From the NCBI GenBank assembly GCA_026125835.1, contig JAHCKJ010000024.1, positions 1 to 15,153 of the forward strand: a stretch of DNA of 15,153 bases. Direction: 5' to 3'. Source of the stretch: Sphingopyxis sp. GTDB taxonomy: Bacteria; Pseudomonadota; Alphaproteobacteria; Sphingomonadales; Sphingomonadaceae. Position 1 is the first letter of the stretch. Each line of letters opens with the position of its first letter. A program made the position numbers and the translations under genes. The notes beneath the pieces were generated by a model. The model worked only from the letters and a program-made list of their open reading frames with translations, did no database searches and was not told the origin of the DNA. Shown here one piece after another: positions 1-7,069 of the stretch.

Positions 1-76
1 GTCGCCCCCGCGATGGGGGGGGCCGCCTGCACCCTTGCGCTATGCTTCCAGCGGCCCCCGCCTTCGCGGGGGCGAC
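1..76. repeat. Head-to-head pair of REP-like hairpins
   Basis: Bases 1-26 and 51-76 are inverted copies of one another with only two mismatches. Each copy contains a run of five C, a short turn and a run of G, so each can fold into its own hairpin; the right one (CCCCCGC-CTTC-GCGGGGG) is perfect. A 24-bp spacer separates them. This is the layout of a paired REP element as seen in many proteobacterial intergenic regions. It lies ahead of rplQ, in what is usually the rpoA-rplQ spacer, though rpoA itself is outside the window. The left copy is cut by the window edge, so its true end is unknown. Confidence 0.75.
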
Positions 77-157
77 GGGGCGGGGAACGGGTCGGCCCGC
101 AATCGACCTGGCTTGGGGTACCTGGAACGGCCCCTTTGACAAACGAAGGACAAGATT

Positions 158-580
158 ATGCGTCATAAATCGGGTGGCCGGAAGCTGCAGCGCACCAGCG
201 CGCATCGCACCGCGATGTTCCGCAACATGTCGGCCTCGCTCATCAAGCATGAGCAGATCATGACCACCGTCGCCAAGGCGAAGGAACTGCGTCCCTATGT
301 CGAAAAGCTGGTGACGCTGGCGAAACGCGGTGGCCTGGCCAACCGTCGCCTCGCGCAGAGCCGCTTGATGGACGATGCGCAGTTGAAGAAGCTGTTCGAC
401 ACCATCGCCGAACGCTACAAGGACCGCAACGGCGGCTACACCCGCGTCATCAAGGCCGGCATCCGCGCGTCGGACGCGGCGCCGATGGCGATTATCGAAT
501 TTGTCGACCGCGACGTCGATGCCAAGGGCCAGGATTCGGGTCCGGTCGAGCAGTATGACGAGGATATGGCCGAAGCCTGA
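158..580 (+). CDS. rplQ: 50S ribosomal protein L17
   Basis: This 140-residue protein is bacterial ribosomal protein L17, a component of the large ribosomal subunit near the peptide exit tunnel. The N-terminus MRHKSGGRKLQRTSAHR and the following stretch FRNMSASLIKHEQI are the family hallmark and run at the usual place. The acidic C-terminal tail (EQYDEDMAEA) is a typical alphaproteobacterial extension. The start is fixed by the conserved N-terminus and by an AAGGA Shine-Dalgarno sequence at 146-150, seven bases upstream. rplQ is usually the last gene of the alpha operon after rpoA, which fits the strong terminator immediately downstream. Nothing about the gene is unusual. Confidence 0.98.
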   Translation: MRHKSGGRKLQRTSAHRTAMFRNMSASLIKHEQIMTTVAKAKELRPYVEKLVTLAKRGGLANRRLAQSRLMDDAQLKKLFDTIAERYKDRNGGYTRVIKAGIRASDAAPMAIIEFVDRDVDAKGQDSGPVEQYDEDMAEA

Positions 581-604
581 GCTTCGTCACCATGCGCAAA
601 CATC

Positions 605-638
605 AAGGGCGGCCTCCTGCGGGACGGCCGCCTTTTTT
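605..638 (+). terminator. Rho-independent terminator after rplQ
   Basis: GGCGGCC at 608-614 pairs perfectly with GGCCGCC at 626-632 around an 11-base loop, and six T follow at 633-638. It lies 25 bases after the rplQ stop codon and would end the ribosomal protein operon. Confidence 0.9.
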
Positions 639-699
639 GTTGGTATCGGACGACGCGCGACGCCCGCGAGGCGGCCGATAAAAAAGGATCGGAACCGGC

Positions 700-727
700 T
701 TGCCCGTCCCTCGGGCATCCTTACATA
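700..727 (+). promoter_or_regulatory. Possible sigma-70 promoter of the oligopeptidase gene
   Basis: TTGCCC (700-705) and TACATA (722-727) are 16 bases apart, in the gap between the rplQ terminator and the prolyl oligopeptidase start. The match is modest. It is proposed mainly because a promoter is required after the terminator and this is the AT-richest stretch there. A second hexamer, TTGACG at 728-733, has no convincing -10 partner. Confidence 0.35.
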
Positions 728-770
728 TTGACGCACGATAATTTCCCCGAACGATGAGGAACGCCTTGCC

Positions 771-2930
771 ATGCACCATAAAAACCTGTCCGCGCCGCTG
801 GCGCTTGTCGCGCTTGTCATGACCCCTGTCGCGGCGCAGGCCTCCGGCGCGGCAACCGCGGCGCCCGCGCCGATGCTCGCCTATCCCGACACGCTGCGCG
901 GCGACACGGTCGATCTCCAGTTCGGCGTCGATGTCGCCGACCCGTATCGCTGGCTGGAGGACGATGTCCGCGTCAACCCGAAGGTGGCCGAATGGGTGGC
1001 GGCGCAGAACAAGGTGACCGACGCCTATCTTGCCACCCTGCCCGGCCGCGAGATGTTCAAGCAGCGGATGACCGAGCTGTATAATTACGAACGCTTCGGC
1101 CTGCCGCGCAAGGCGGGCACGCGCTATTTCTATACCCGCAACGACGGGTTGCAGCCGCAGTCGGTGTTGTACGTCCGCGAAGGATTGCAAGGCGAAGGCC
1201 GCGTCCTGATCGACCCCAATTTATGGGCCAAGGACGGCGCCACCGCGCTCGCCGAATGGCAGCCGTCGGAGGATGGCAAATATCTGCTCTATTCGGTGCA
1301 GGATGGCGGAACCGACTGGCGCATCGTCCGCGTCAAGGACGTCGCGACCGGCCGGGACCTGCCCGACGAGGTGCGCTGGGTGAAATTTTCGGCGCTCGAC
1401 TGGGCCAAGGACGGCAGCGGTTTTTATTATTCGCGCTTTCCCGAACCGAAAGAAGGCGAAGCCTTTCAGTCGCTGAACGAAAATCACGCGGTCTATTTCC
1501 ACAAGCTCGGCACGCCGCAAAGCGCCGACGTGCTGGTTCACGCCACCCCCGACCGCCCCAAGCTGAACAATTCGGCGGTCGTCACCGACGACGGCAAATA
1601 TCTGCTGGTGTTCGGGTCCGAGGGGACCGACGCGCGGCTCGGTGTGACGCTGTATCCGATCGGCAGCAACGGCGTGGGCAAGCCGGTCACGCTGGTCGGC
1701 GATTTCGCGAACAACTGGGACTATGTGACCAACCGGGGTCCGCTGTTCACCTTTGTCACCAACAAGGATGCGCCGCGCGAGCGGCTGGTGTCGATGGACA
1801 TCCGGCGGCCGGGCAAGCTGACCGAACTGGTCGCCGAGAGCGAGGACACGCTGGTCGGCGCATCGCGCGTCGGCGACCGCATCATCCTGTCCTATCTTGG
1901 CGATGCGAAATCGGAAGCGCGGATGATTACGCTCGACGGCAAGAAGGTGGCCGACATCAACCTGGCCGACATCGGGTCGGCATCGGGTTTCGGCGGCAAG
2001 TCGACCGATCCTGAAACCTTTTACGCCTTTTCCAGTTTTGCGCGGCCGACGACGATCTACCGGCTCGATACCGCGACCGGAAAGAGCGAGATTTTTGCCG
2101 AGCCCAAGCTGACCTTCAAACCCGACGATTTCACCGTCGAGCAGCGCTTTTACAAGTCGAAGGACGGCACCGAAATTCCGATGTTCGTCGTGATGAAAAA
2201 GGGCATCGACCGCAGCAAGGGATCGCCGACGCTGTTGTACGGTTACGGCGGGTTCAACGTGTCGATGACCCCGGGCTTTTCGCCGACGCGCCTGGCGGGG
2301 GTCGACAAGGGCGGCGTGCTGGCGATCGCCAACCTGCGCGGCGGCGGCGAATATGGCAAGGCGTGGCACGACGCCGGGCGGCTCGACAAGAAACAGAATG
2401 TGTTCGACGATTTCATCGCCGCGGCCGAATATCTGATCGCCGAAGGCGTCGCGGGCAAGGGCCAGGTCGCGGTCGAGGGCGGGTCGAACGGCGGATTGCT
2501 GGTCGGCGCGGTGGTCAACCAGCGTCCCGACCTGTTCGCCGCCGGGCTGCCCGCGGTGGGCGTGATGGACATGCTGCGCTTCGACCGCTTCACCGCCGGA
2601 CGTTATTGGGTCGACGATTATGGCTATCCGTCGAAGGAGTCGGATTTCAAAAATCTGCTGTCCTATTCGCCCTATCACAACATCCGGTCGGGGGTGTCCT
2701 ATCCCGCGGTGCTGGTGACGACCGCCGACACCGACGACCGCGTCGTGCCGGGGCATAGCTTCAAATATACCGCCGCGCTGCAGCATGCCAAGGCAGGCGA
2801 CAAGCCGCACCTGATCCGCGTCGAGACGCGCGCCGGTCACGGATCGGGCAAGCCGACCGACAAGATCATCGCCGAAGCGGCCGACAAATATGCCTTTGCC
2901 GCGAAATGGACCGGACTGACCGTCGAATAA
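771..2930 (+). CDS. Prolyl oligopeptidase, S9A family, exported
   Basis: This 719-residue serine peptidase belongs to the prolyl oligopeptidase family, which cleaves short peptides after proline. The order is: a signal peptide (MHHKNLSAPLALVALVMTPVAAQA, about residues 1-24), the family N-terminal segment (YPDTLRGDTVDLQFGVDVADPYRWLED), a beta-propeller region to about residue 430, and a C-terminal alpha/beta hydrolase domain. The nucleophile is Ser572 in GGSNGGLLV, the acid lies in the DTDDRVVPGHS motif (Asp655 or Asp656) and the histidine is His690 in TRAGHGSGKPT. The length matches the family's usual ~700 residues plus a leader. The leader suggests a periplasmic enzyme, unlike the cytosolic animal form. 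The next gene starts inside its 3' end, so the two are probably co-transcribed. Confidence 0.95.
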   Translation: MHHKNLSAPLALVALVMTPVAAQASGAATAAPAPMLAYPDTLRGDTVDLQFGVDVADPYRWLEDDVRVNPKVAEWVAAQNKVTDAYLATLPGREMFKQRMTELYNYERFGLPRKAGTRYFYTRNDGLQPQSVLYVREGLQGEGRVLIDPNLWAKDGATALAEWQPSEDGKYLLYSVQDGGTDWRIVRVKDVATGRDLPDEVRWVKFSALDWAKDGSGFYYSRFPEPKEGEAFQSLNENHAVYFHKLGTPQSADVLVHATPDRPKLNNSAVVTDDGKYLLVFGSEGTDARLGVTLYPIGSNGVGKPVTLVGDFANNWDYVTNRGPLFTFVTNKDAPRERLVSMDIRRPGKLTELVAESEDTLVGASRVGDRIILSYLGDAKSEARMITLDGKKVADINLADIGSASGFGGKSTDPETFYAFSSFARPTTIYRLDTATGKSEIFAEPKLTFKPDDFTVEQRFYKSKDGTEIPMFVVMKKGIDRSKGSPTLLYGYGGFNVSMTPGFSPTRLAGVDKGGVLAIANLRGGGEYGKAWHDAGRLDKKQNVFDDFIAAAEYLIAEGVAGKGQVAVEGGSNGGLLVGAVVNQRPDLFAAGLPAVGVMDMLRFDRFTAGRYWVDDYGYPSKESDFKNLLSYSPYHNIRSGVSYPAVLVTTADTDDRVVPGHSFKYTAALQHAKAGDKPHLIRVETRAGHGSGKPTDKIIAEAADKYAFAAKWTGLTVE

Positions 2931-4021
2931 GGCGCTGGCCATGGGTCGCCGCCGCGCTCTTGCTGGGGCTGGCGGCGGCGGTCCGGGCCATCTTGCCCGA
3001 TGGAGCGGCGGCGCGCGTCGAGCGGGTTGCCGCATGTCATGGTCCGGCGGCACAACCCAGGGTCGAAACGCTGGCCGACGGCCGCCGGGCGGTGCGCCTG
3101 CGCGTGCTGCTGTGGAATGTCGAAGGCCTGCCCTGGCCGATCCGCAGCGGCCGTGACGCCAAGCTGGCGCGGATGGCTGACTGGATTGCGAAGCGCCGCG
3201 CGGCGGGGCTCGGTCCCGATATCCTGATCCTGCACAAGGCCTTTACGCCCGACGCGTCGCGGATCGCGCTGGCGGGCGATTTCCGTTCGGTGCTGCCCGG
3301 ACCCGCGCGCGACCACGCACGCCACCTGCCCACCGCGGCGGCCCCCGCCGGGTTTGCCGCTGCCGCCGACTGGCGCAAGGGCGAAGGGCTGGGCAAATGG
3401 CTGGACGGCGGGCTCTATCTTGCGACCGACCTGCCGGTACTGGCGCGGATCCAGCTGCCGTTCGGCGCTGCGAGCTGCGCCGGATATGATTGCCTGGCCA
3501 ACAAGGGAAGCCAGGCGGCGATCGTCGCGATTCCCGGCGCGCCCGATGTGCTGCGGATCTTCAACACCCATCGCAATGCGCGCGAACCGTCGGGCGTGCC
3601 GGTCGCGCGCGCCGAAACCGCGCATGCGCTGCAGACCGAAGAGAATGACCTGATCCTGCAGGCGATCCGCGCCGACGGCGGCGCGCTGATCGCCGCAGGC
3701 GATTTCAACAATTACCGCGCCGGCGATCGCCGCGGATTTTTCGCCGAAGACCCCGGTTTCCGGCTCGCCGCGAAGGGCCGGGGATGGAAGGCGCGCCCCG
3801 CCGCGATCACCGACCGCAAGGCGTGGGACGATGCCTATGATCTGGTCGGATACCGCAGTTCGGACACGCTCCGCGTCGAGCCGCTTGCCGTGACCAGCCT
3901 GTTCGACGGCAAAAATGGCCCTCGCCTTTCCGATCATGACGCCCAATATATCGTCTTCCGGATCAGCTGGGCCGCCGATGCCCCGCCCGCCCCGGTCGCC
4001 GTCAAACCCTGTCCAGCCTGA
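2906..4021 (+). CDS. Endonuclease/exonuclease/phosphatase-fold protein, membrane anchored, altered metal site
   Basis: This 371-residue protein has the endonuclease/exonuclease/phosphatase fold (Mg-dependent phosphoesterases such as neutral sphingomyelinases and DNase I). An arginine-rich start and a hydrophobic stretch (WPWVAAALLLGLAAAVRA) suggest an N-terminal anchor with the enzyme in the periplasm. Family motifs visible are WNVEG with Asn71, FNTHRN, GDFN at 265-268 and SDHD at 342-345. Where the family normally has a Glu metal ligand (typically a hydrophobic stretch followed by QE), this protein reads ILHKAF, with Lys111 at the Glu position. It may therefore be inactive or use another ligand. 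The start overlaps the oligopeptidase gene by 25 bases, suggesting coupled translation. The substrate is unknown. Confidence 0.8.
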   Translation: MDRTDRRIRRWPWVAAALLLGLAAAVRAILPDGAAARVERVAACHGPAAQPRVETLADGRRAVRLRVLLWNVEGLPWPIRSGRDAKLARMADWIAKRRAAGLGPDILILHKAFTPDASRIALAGDFRSVLPGPARDHARHLPTAAAPAGFAAAADWRKGEGLGKWLDGGLYLATDLPVLARIQLPFGAASCAGYDCLANKGSQAAIVAIPGAPDVLRIFNTHRNAREPSGVPVARAETAHALQTEENDLILQAIRADGGALIAAGDFNNYRAGDRRGFFAEDPGFRLAAKGRGWKARPAAITDRKAWDDAYDLVGYRSSDTLRVEPLAVTSLFDGKNGPRLSDHDAQYIVFRISWAADAPPAPVAVKPCPA

Positions 4022-4030
4022 AAGTTCGCC

Positions 4031-4537
4031 ATGTCCTTTGCCTTTGCCCCGACCGCCGCCACCGCCGACGCGCGCTGGGCCGAAACCGCCGACGCCGCAG
4101 CAGCGCTCGTCGCGGGCGAGCGTGACGGCATCGCCAATATGGCGAATGTCGCGGCGCTGATCTGGCAGGCGATCCCCGACCTGAACTGGGCGGGATTCTA
4201 TCGCTTCGACGGGAGCGAGCTGGTGCTCGGCCCGTTCCAGGGCAAGGCGGCGTGTATCCGCATCCCGCTCGACAAGGGAGTGTGCGGCGCCGCGGCGCGG
4301 ACGCGCGCGACGCAGCGGGTCGACGATGTCCACGCCTTTCCCGGCCATATCGCGTGCGACGCCGACAGCCGCAGCGAGCTGGTGGTGCCGGTGATCGCGG
4401 GCGACCGGCTGGTCGGGGTGCTCGACCTCGACAGCCCGCTGCCGGGGCGGTTCTCGGCCGCCGATCAAGCGGGGGCCGAAGCGCTGGTGGGGCGGATCGC
4501 GGGAGCGCTCTCCGACGGACCGTCGTCGCTTATCTGA
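4031..4537 (+). CDS. msrC: Free methionine-(R)-sulfoxide reductase (GAF domain)
   Basis: This 168-residue single GAF-domain protein matches the free methionine-R-sulfoxide reductase family (E. coli MsrC/YebR, EC 1.8.4.14), which reduces free Met-(R)-SO in the cytosol using thioredoxin. The three redox cysteines are present at 75, 85 and 109 in the order ACIRIPLDKGVCG and HIACDADS, with the same 10- and 24-residue spacing as the family's Cys84/94/118 in E. coli. The block SRSELVVPV next to the third Cys is also characteristic. It starts nine bases after the preceding gene with no clear Shine-Dalgarno sequence, suggesting translational coupling in a three-gene unit with the oligopeptidase. No CDS features are unusual. 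Confidence 0.93.
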   Translation: MSFAFAPTAATADARWAETADAAAALVAGERDGIANMANVAALIWQAIPDLNWAGFYRFDGSELVLGPFQGKAACIRIPLDKGVCGAAARTRATQRVDDVHAFPGHIACDADSRSELVVPVIAGDRLVGVLDLDSPLPGRFSAADQAGAEALVGRIAGALSDGPSSLI

Positions 4538-4562
4538 CCCAAATCGGGACGCAAGGGTCAGG

Positions 4563-4610
4563 GTTAACGGATTCGCGAACCACGGCCAATTTTGCTAACA
4601 AGCTGTTAAC
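4563..4610 (+). promoter_or_regulatory. CtrA-like box with GANTC site ahead of the glycine-zipper gene
   Basis: CTAA (4595-4598), seven bases, then TTAAC (4606-4610) matches the CtrA consensus TTAA-N7-TTAAC with one mismatch. A second TTAAC half site is at 4564-4568, followed at once by GATTC (4570-4574), a GANTC methylation target of CcrM-type enzymes. All lie 36-83 bases upstream of the glycine-zipper gene start. Direct CtrA control is inferred, supported by ctrA being present in the window. Confidence 0.6.
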
Positions 4611-4645
4611 CAATCGGTTCGGGCCGGGGGAACAGGGAGTTAGCC

Positions 4646-5503
4646 ATGCGTACGTTCGTTCTGTTGGGAGTGGCCACCGTGTCGCTGGTGCTCGCGGGCC
4701 GCGCCGGGGCCGAAGCACCGGCAGTCGAAAGCCGCGCCGTGACCGACCTGGCGGGCAGCGCGTCGTTCGGGAACCATGGCAAACCCGCGCTGGACTATGG
4801 CGCGCCCACCGACCCCGATGTGCGCGTATACACCGGCCATGCCGACCGCATTCCCAGCGAATCCGAATATCGCCGCGTGTCGGGCTATGATGCCGAGGGG
4901 CGCTGGACCGGCACCTGGTCGGGAACCTATGAAGCGCCCGACGGCCGCCGCTATGACGGCACCTATGAAGGATCGGTCGAGGGGCATGGCGCCGGTTATC
5001 CGCCGCCGCACCACTATTATGGCGGCGGGTACGACCCGCAATATGACATGGAAATGGAACGCCGCTGTGGCCGGGGGGGGACAGTGGGCGGCGCGGTTGT
5101 CGGCGGAGTCGTAGGAGGCGTCGTCGGCAACCGCATCGCCGGTCGCGGTGACCGCACAGCGGGGACGCTGATCGGCGGCGGCCTCGGCGCGCTGGCGGGG
5201 GCCGCGATCGGCGATGCCGCGGACAAGAAGAAATGCGAAGACTGGTGGGCGCGCCGCGGATCGCGTCACAGCACGACCACCTATCATCACGGCGGTTACG
5301 GTCATGGCTACGGCTATGGCTACGGCTACGGCTATTACACGCCGGGTGTGGTGGTGACGACGACGATCACCCACGGGGCGCCGGTGGTCACCGAAACGGT
5401 CGAGACGACCACCAAGACCTATTATGAAAATGTCCCGGTGCGGAAACGCTATGTCGCCAAGAAAAAGTGGAAGCCCCGGCCCAAGCCGCGCTGCGTCTGC
5501 TGA
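4646..5503 (+). CDS. Exported glycine-zipper 2TM protein with Tyr/Gly/His repeats
   Basis: This 285-residue protein belongs to the loose glycine-zipper (Rick_17kDa_Anti-like) group of envelope proteins; the exact role is unknown. It has a signal peptide (about residues 1-22), a segment with MORN-like repeats (GRWTGTWSGTYEAPDG, YDGTYEGSVEG; 85-112), and two glycine-zipper helices (about 144-165 and 171-192) joined by a charged NRIAGRGDR turn. A low-complexity GYGYGYGYGYY stretch (221-231) and a Thr-rich, basic tail ending KPRPKPRCVC follow. The zippers suggest insertion into or oligomerisation at a membrane. GGGAG at 4635-4639 is the ribosome binding site. It has its own CtrA-like promoter and a terminator downstream, so it is probably a single-gene unit with cell-cycle-linked expression. 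Confidence 0.85.
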   Translation: MRTFVLLGVATVSLVLAGRAGAEAPAVESRAVTDLAGSASFGNHGKPALDYGAPTDPDVRVYTGHADRIPSESEYRRVSGYDAEGRWTGTWSGTYEAPDGRRYDGTYEGSVEGHGAGYPPPHHYYGGGYDPQYDMEMERRCGRGGTVGGAVVGGVVGGVVGNRIAGRGDRTAGTLIGGGLGALAGAAIGDAADKKKCEDWWARRGSRHSTTTYHHGGYGHGYGYGYGYGYYTPGVVVTTTITHGAPVVTETVETTTKTYYENVPVRKRYVAKKKWKPRPKPRCVC

Positions 5504-5529
5504 TTGCCCGACAGGTCTGGTCAGGTCAG

Positions 5530-5563
5530 AAGGCCCGCCGTCGCTGCGATGGCGGGCCTTTCC
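5530..5563 (+). terminator. Rho-independent terminator after the glycine-zipper gene
   Basis: AAGGCCCGCC (5530-5539) pairs perfectly with GGCGGGCCTT (5551-5560) around an 11-base loop. The T tract is short (TTTCCC), so efficiency may be moderate. Confidence 0.75.
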
Positions 5564-5685
5564 CATTTCAGGGCTCGCCTCGCCGCGCGGGAACAACGGT
5601 TCAGCGGCGTGAAAGCATTGACCGCGTAGCGCATGAACATCGCGGGCCGGACCATCCTTTGCCCGCCCTTGGGGAGGGTTCCTCG

Positions 5686-6231
5686 ATGCATAAACTCACC
5701 AGCCTTGCCGCGGCAGCGGCGGTTGTCGTCACATCGGTCGGCGTGAGCATCGCCCCCGCCGATGCGCGCCAGCGCCACGGCGGCTGGGGCCACCGCCACC
5801 ATGATCGGGTCAGCACCGGCGACGTGCTCGGCGGATTGCTGATCATCGGCACGATCGCCGCGATCGCGAGCGCCGCGAGCAAGGACCGGCGCGACCGGGC
5901 GCCCGACTATCGCTACGATCCGCCCTACCGCGACGACCGGCAAGACGACCGGCGCGGCAGCGAATATGTGCCGCCGGTGGACGGTGGCCCGGGCGATTAC
6001 GGCACCCGTCCCTATGGCCAGGGCGAAGCCGAAGCACGCGCCGCCGACGCTTGCAGCTGGGCGGTCGAGGCCGAAATGGGCGACGACGCCCGTGTCGACG
6101 ACATCACCGGCACCGAGGCCAGCGACGGCGGCTGGTACGTTACCGGCACCGCATCCGGGCTGGACGGCGAGGTGCGCAGTTTCGGATGCAGTTACCGCAA
6201 CGGTCGCGTTGTCGACGTTCGTTTCGGCTGA
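5686..6231 (+). CDS. Small exported protein with Cys-pair C-terminal domain (copy 1)
   Basis: I do not recognise a named family for this 181-residue protein. It has a signal peptide (MHKLTSLAAAAAVVVTSVGVSIAPADA), a His-rich segment (HGGWGHRHHD), and a short hydrophobic Gly/Ala stretch (GDVLGGLLIIGTIAAIASAAS, 45-65) that could be a membrane segment. An Arg/Asp/Tyr-rich linker then leads to a globular C-terminal domain (about 115-181) with Cys123 and Cys168. That end reads FGCSYRNGRVVDVRFG. The next gene has the same architecture and a matching end, so the two look like diverged paralogues. The start at 5686 is chosen because it begins the signal peptide and has GGAGG at 5673-5677; a longer reading would run back into the preceding gene. 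Confidence 0.8.
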   Translation: MHKLTSLAAAAAVVVTSVGVSIAPADARQRHGGWGHRHHDRVSTGDVLGGLLIIGTIAAIASAASKDRRDRAPDYRYDPPYRDDRQDDRRGSEYVPPVDGGPGDYGTRPYGQGEAEARAADACSWAVEAEMGDDARVDDITGTEASDGGWYVTGTASGLDGEVRSFGCSYRNGRVVDVRFG

Positions 6232-6259
6232 ACCTGCTGCGCGATCAACGGTTTATACG

Positions 6260-6289
6260 GGGCCGCTTTGCCGGAGGGTGGCGCGGCCC
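6260..6289 (+). terminator. Weak hairpin after the first Cys-pair gene
   Basis: GGGCCGC (6260-6266) pairs with GCGGCCC (6283-6289) across a 16-base loop. No T tract follows, so it may only partly stop transcription, or it may serve as an RNA stability element. Confidence 0.3.
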
Positions 6290-6407
6290 TTCGCGGTCAA
6301 GCTGAACGCGAGATAAGCGGGGGGTTCAGAACTGCGTCACGACCGAATCGCTAAACCGTCTTCAACAGGCTGCGACGATGCCGCCTGCGCCTGAAGGAGA
6401 CCGAACC

Positions 6408-6932
6408 ATGGCTATCAAGACCAACCTGACCAGGGCCGCAATCGGTGCGGCCACCGCTGGCGCAATGCTGGTAAGCGCCGCCCCCGCCGCCGCGCGCGAC
6501 CGTTATGATCGCGACGGGATCAGCGCGGGCGAAATCATCGCCGGCGCCGTCGTGCTCGGCGGCCTCGCCGCCATTTTGTCGAGCGGCGACAACGACCGCT
6601 ATCGCTATGACGACCGTTACCGCGGCCGTTACGACAACGACCCGCGTTATGGCTATGGCTATGACTATAACCGCTATGGCAACAGCCGCAGCGCGGTCCG
6701 CCAGTGCGTCAACGCCGTCGAGCGCGGCAGCCGCCGCTATGGCAACACCGACGTCACCCAGGTGACCAGCATCGACCGCAAGCGGGACGGTTATCGGGTC
6801 AAGGGCCGCGTCGTCGTTCGCGACGGGTACGGCGGTCGCTGGGGTCGCGGCGGCTATTACGACCAGGGCAAGTTCAGCTGCGACGTTCGTTACGGCCGGG
6901 TGCAGGATATCCGTTTCGCCGGTCTTCGCTGA
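6408..6932 (+). CDS. Small exported protein with Cys-pair C-terminal domain (copy 2)
   Basis: This 174-residue protein has a signal peptide (MAIKTNLTRAAIGAATAGAMLVSAAPAAA), a hydrophobic Gly/Ala stretch (GEIIAGAVVLGGLAAILSSG, 41-60) and an Arg/Tyr-rich linker. The C-terminal domain (about 95-174) has Cys100 and Cys158. The end KFSCDVRYGRVQDIRF matches the FGCSYRNGRVVDVRF end of the preceding gene, and both have a C-x(n)-A start to the domain. It differs by an extra Gly/Arg/Tyr loop (about residues 137-152). No function can be assigned; a disulfide-stabilised periplasmic or outer-membrane-associated domain is likely. The start at 6408 is chosen over an upstream in-frame ATG at 6378 because AAGGAG lies at 6394-6399 and the signal peptide begins here. 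Confidence 0.8.
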   Translation: MAIKTNLTRAAIGAATAGAMLVSAAPAAARDRYDRDGISAGEIIAGAVVLGGLAAILSSGDNDRYRYDDRYRGRYDNDPRYGYGYDYNRYGNSRSAVRQCVNAVERGSRRYGNTDVTQVTSIDRKRDGYRVKGRVVVRDGYGGRWGRGGYYDQGKFSCDVRYGRVQDIRFAGLR

Positions 6933-6944
6933 AGCGAATTGACA

Positions 6945-6981
6945 GGCGGCCCCTTCGCGCGCGGAGGGGCCGCCGTTTTTT
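6945..6981 (+). terminator. Rho-independent terminator after the second Cys-pair gene
   Basis: GGCGGCCCC (6945-6953) pairs perfectly with GGGGCCGCC (6966-6974) around a 12-base loop, and six T follow at 6976-6981. This is a strong terminator. Confidence 0.92.
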
Positions 6982-7004
6982 GTTGGCGACGGACCGCCGC
7001 GCGA

Positions 7005-7019
7005 CGGCAAAAATTGCCG
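7005..7019. promoter_or_regulatory. 15-bp palindrome upstream of the first PilZ gene
   Basis: CGGCAA (7005-7010), AAA, TTGCCG (7014-7019) is a perfect inverted repeat, 50 bases before the PilZ start. It is too small for a terminator and sits where an operator would. No binding protein can be named. Confidence 0.4.
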
Positions 7020-7069
7020 AACACGCTATACGAAAATTTACCTTCTGCGGTTATGCCGAGACAGGGACC

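Noticed and set aside
603..1190. Long open frame on the minus strand covering the start of the oligopeptidase gene
   Set aside because: It is the antisense shadow of a well-supported gene with clear family motifs, and its translation is Arg/Gly/Val-rich with no recognisable domain.
2837..4468. 543-codon open frame on the minus strand
   Set aside because: It spans three well-supported plus-strand genes and reads as low-complexity Arg/Gly/Ala sequence, as expected from the complement of GC-rich coding DNA.
6051..6305. Overlapping frame across the end of the first Cys-pair gene
   Set aside because: It is an Arg-rich shadow frame without a ribosome binding site or a recognisable domain.
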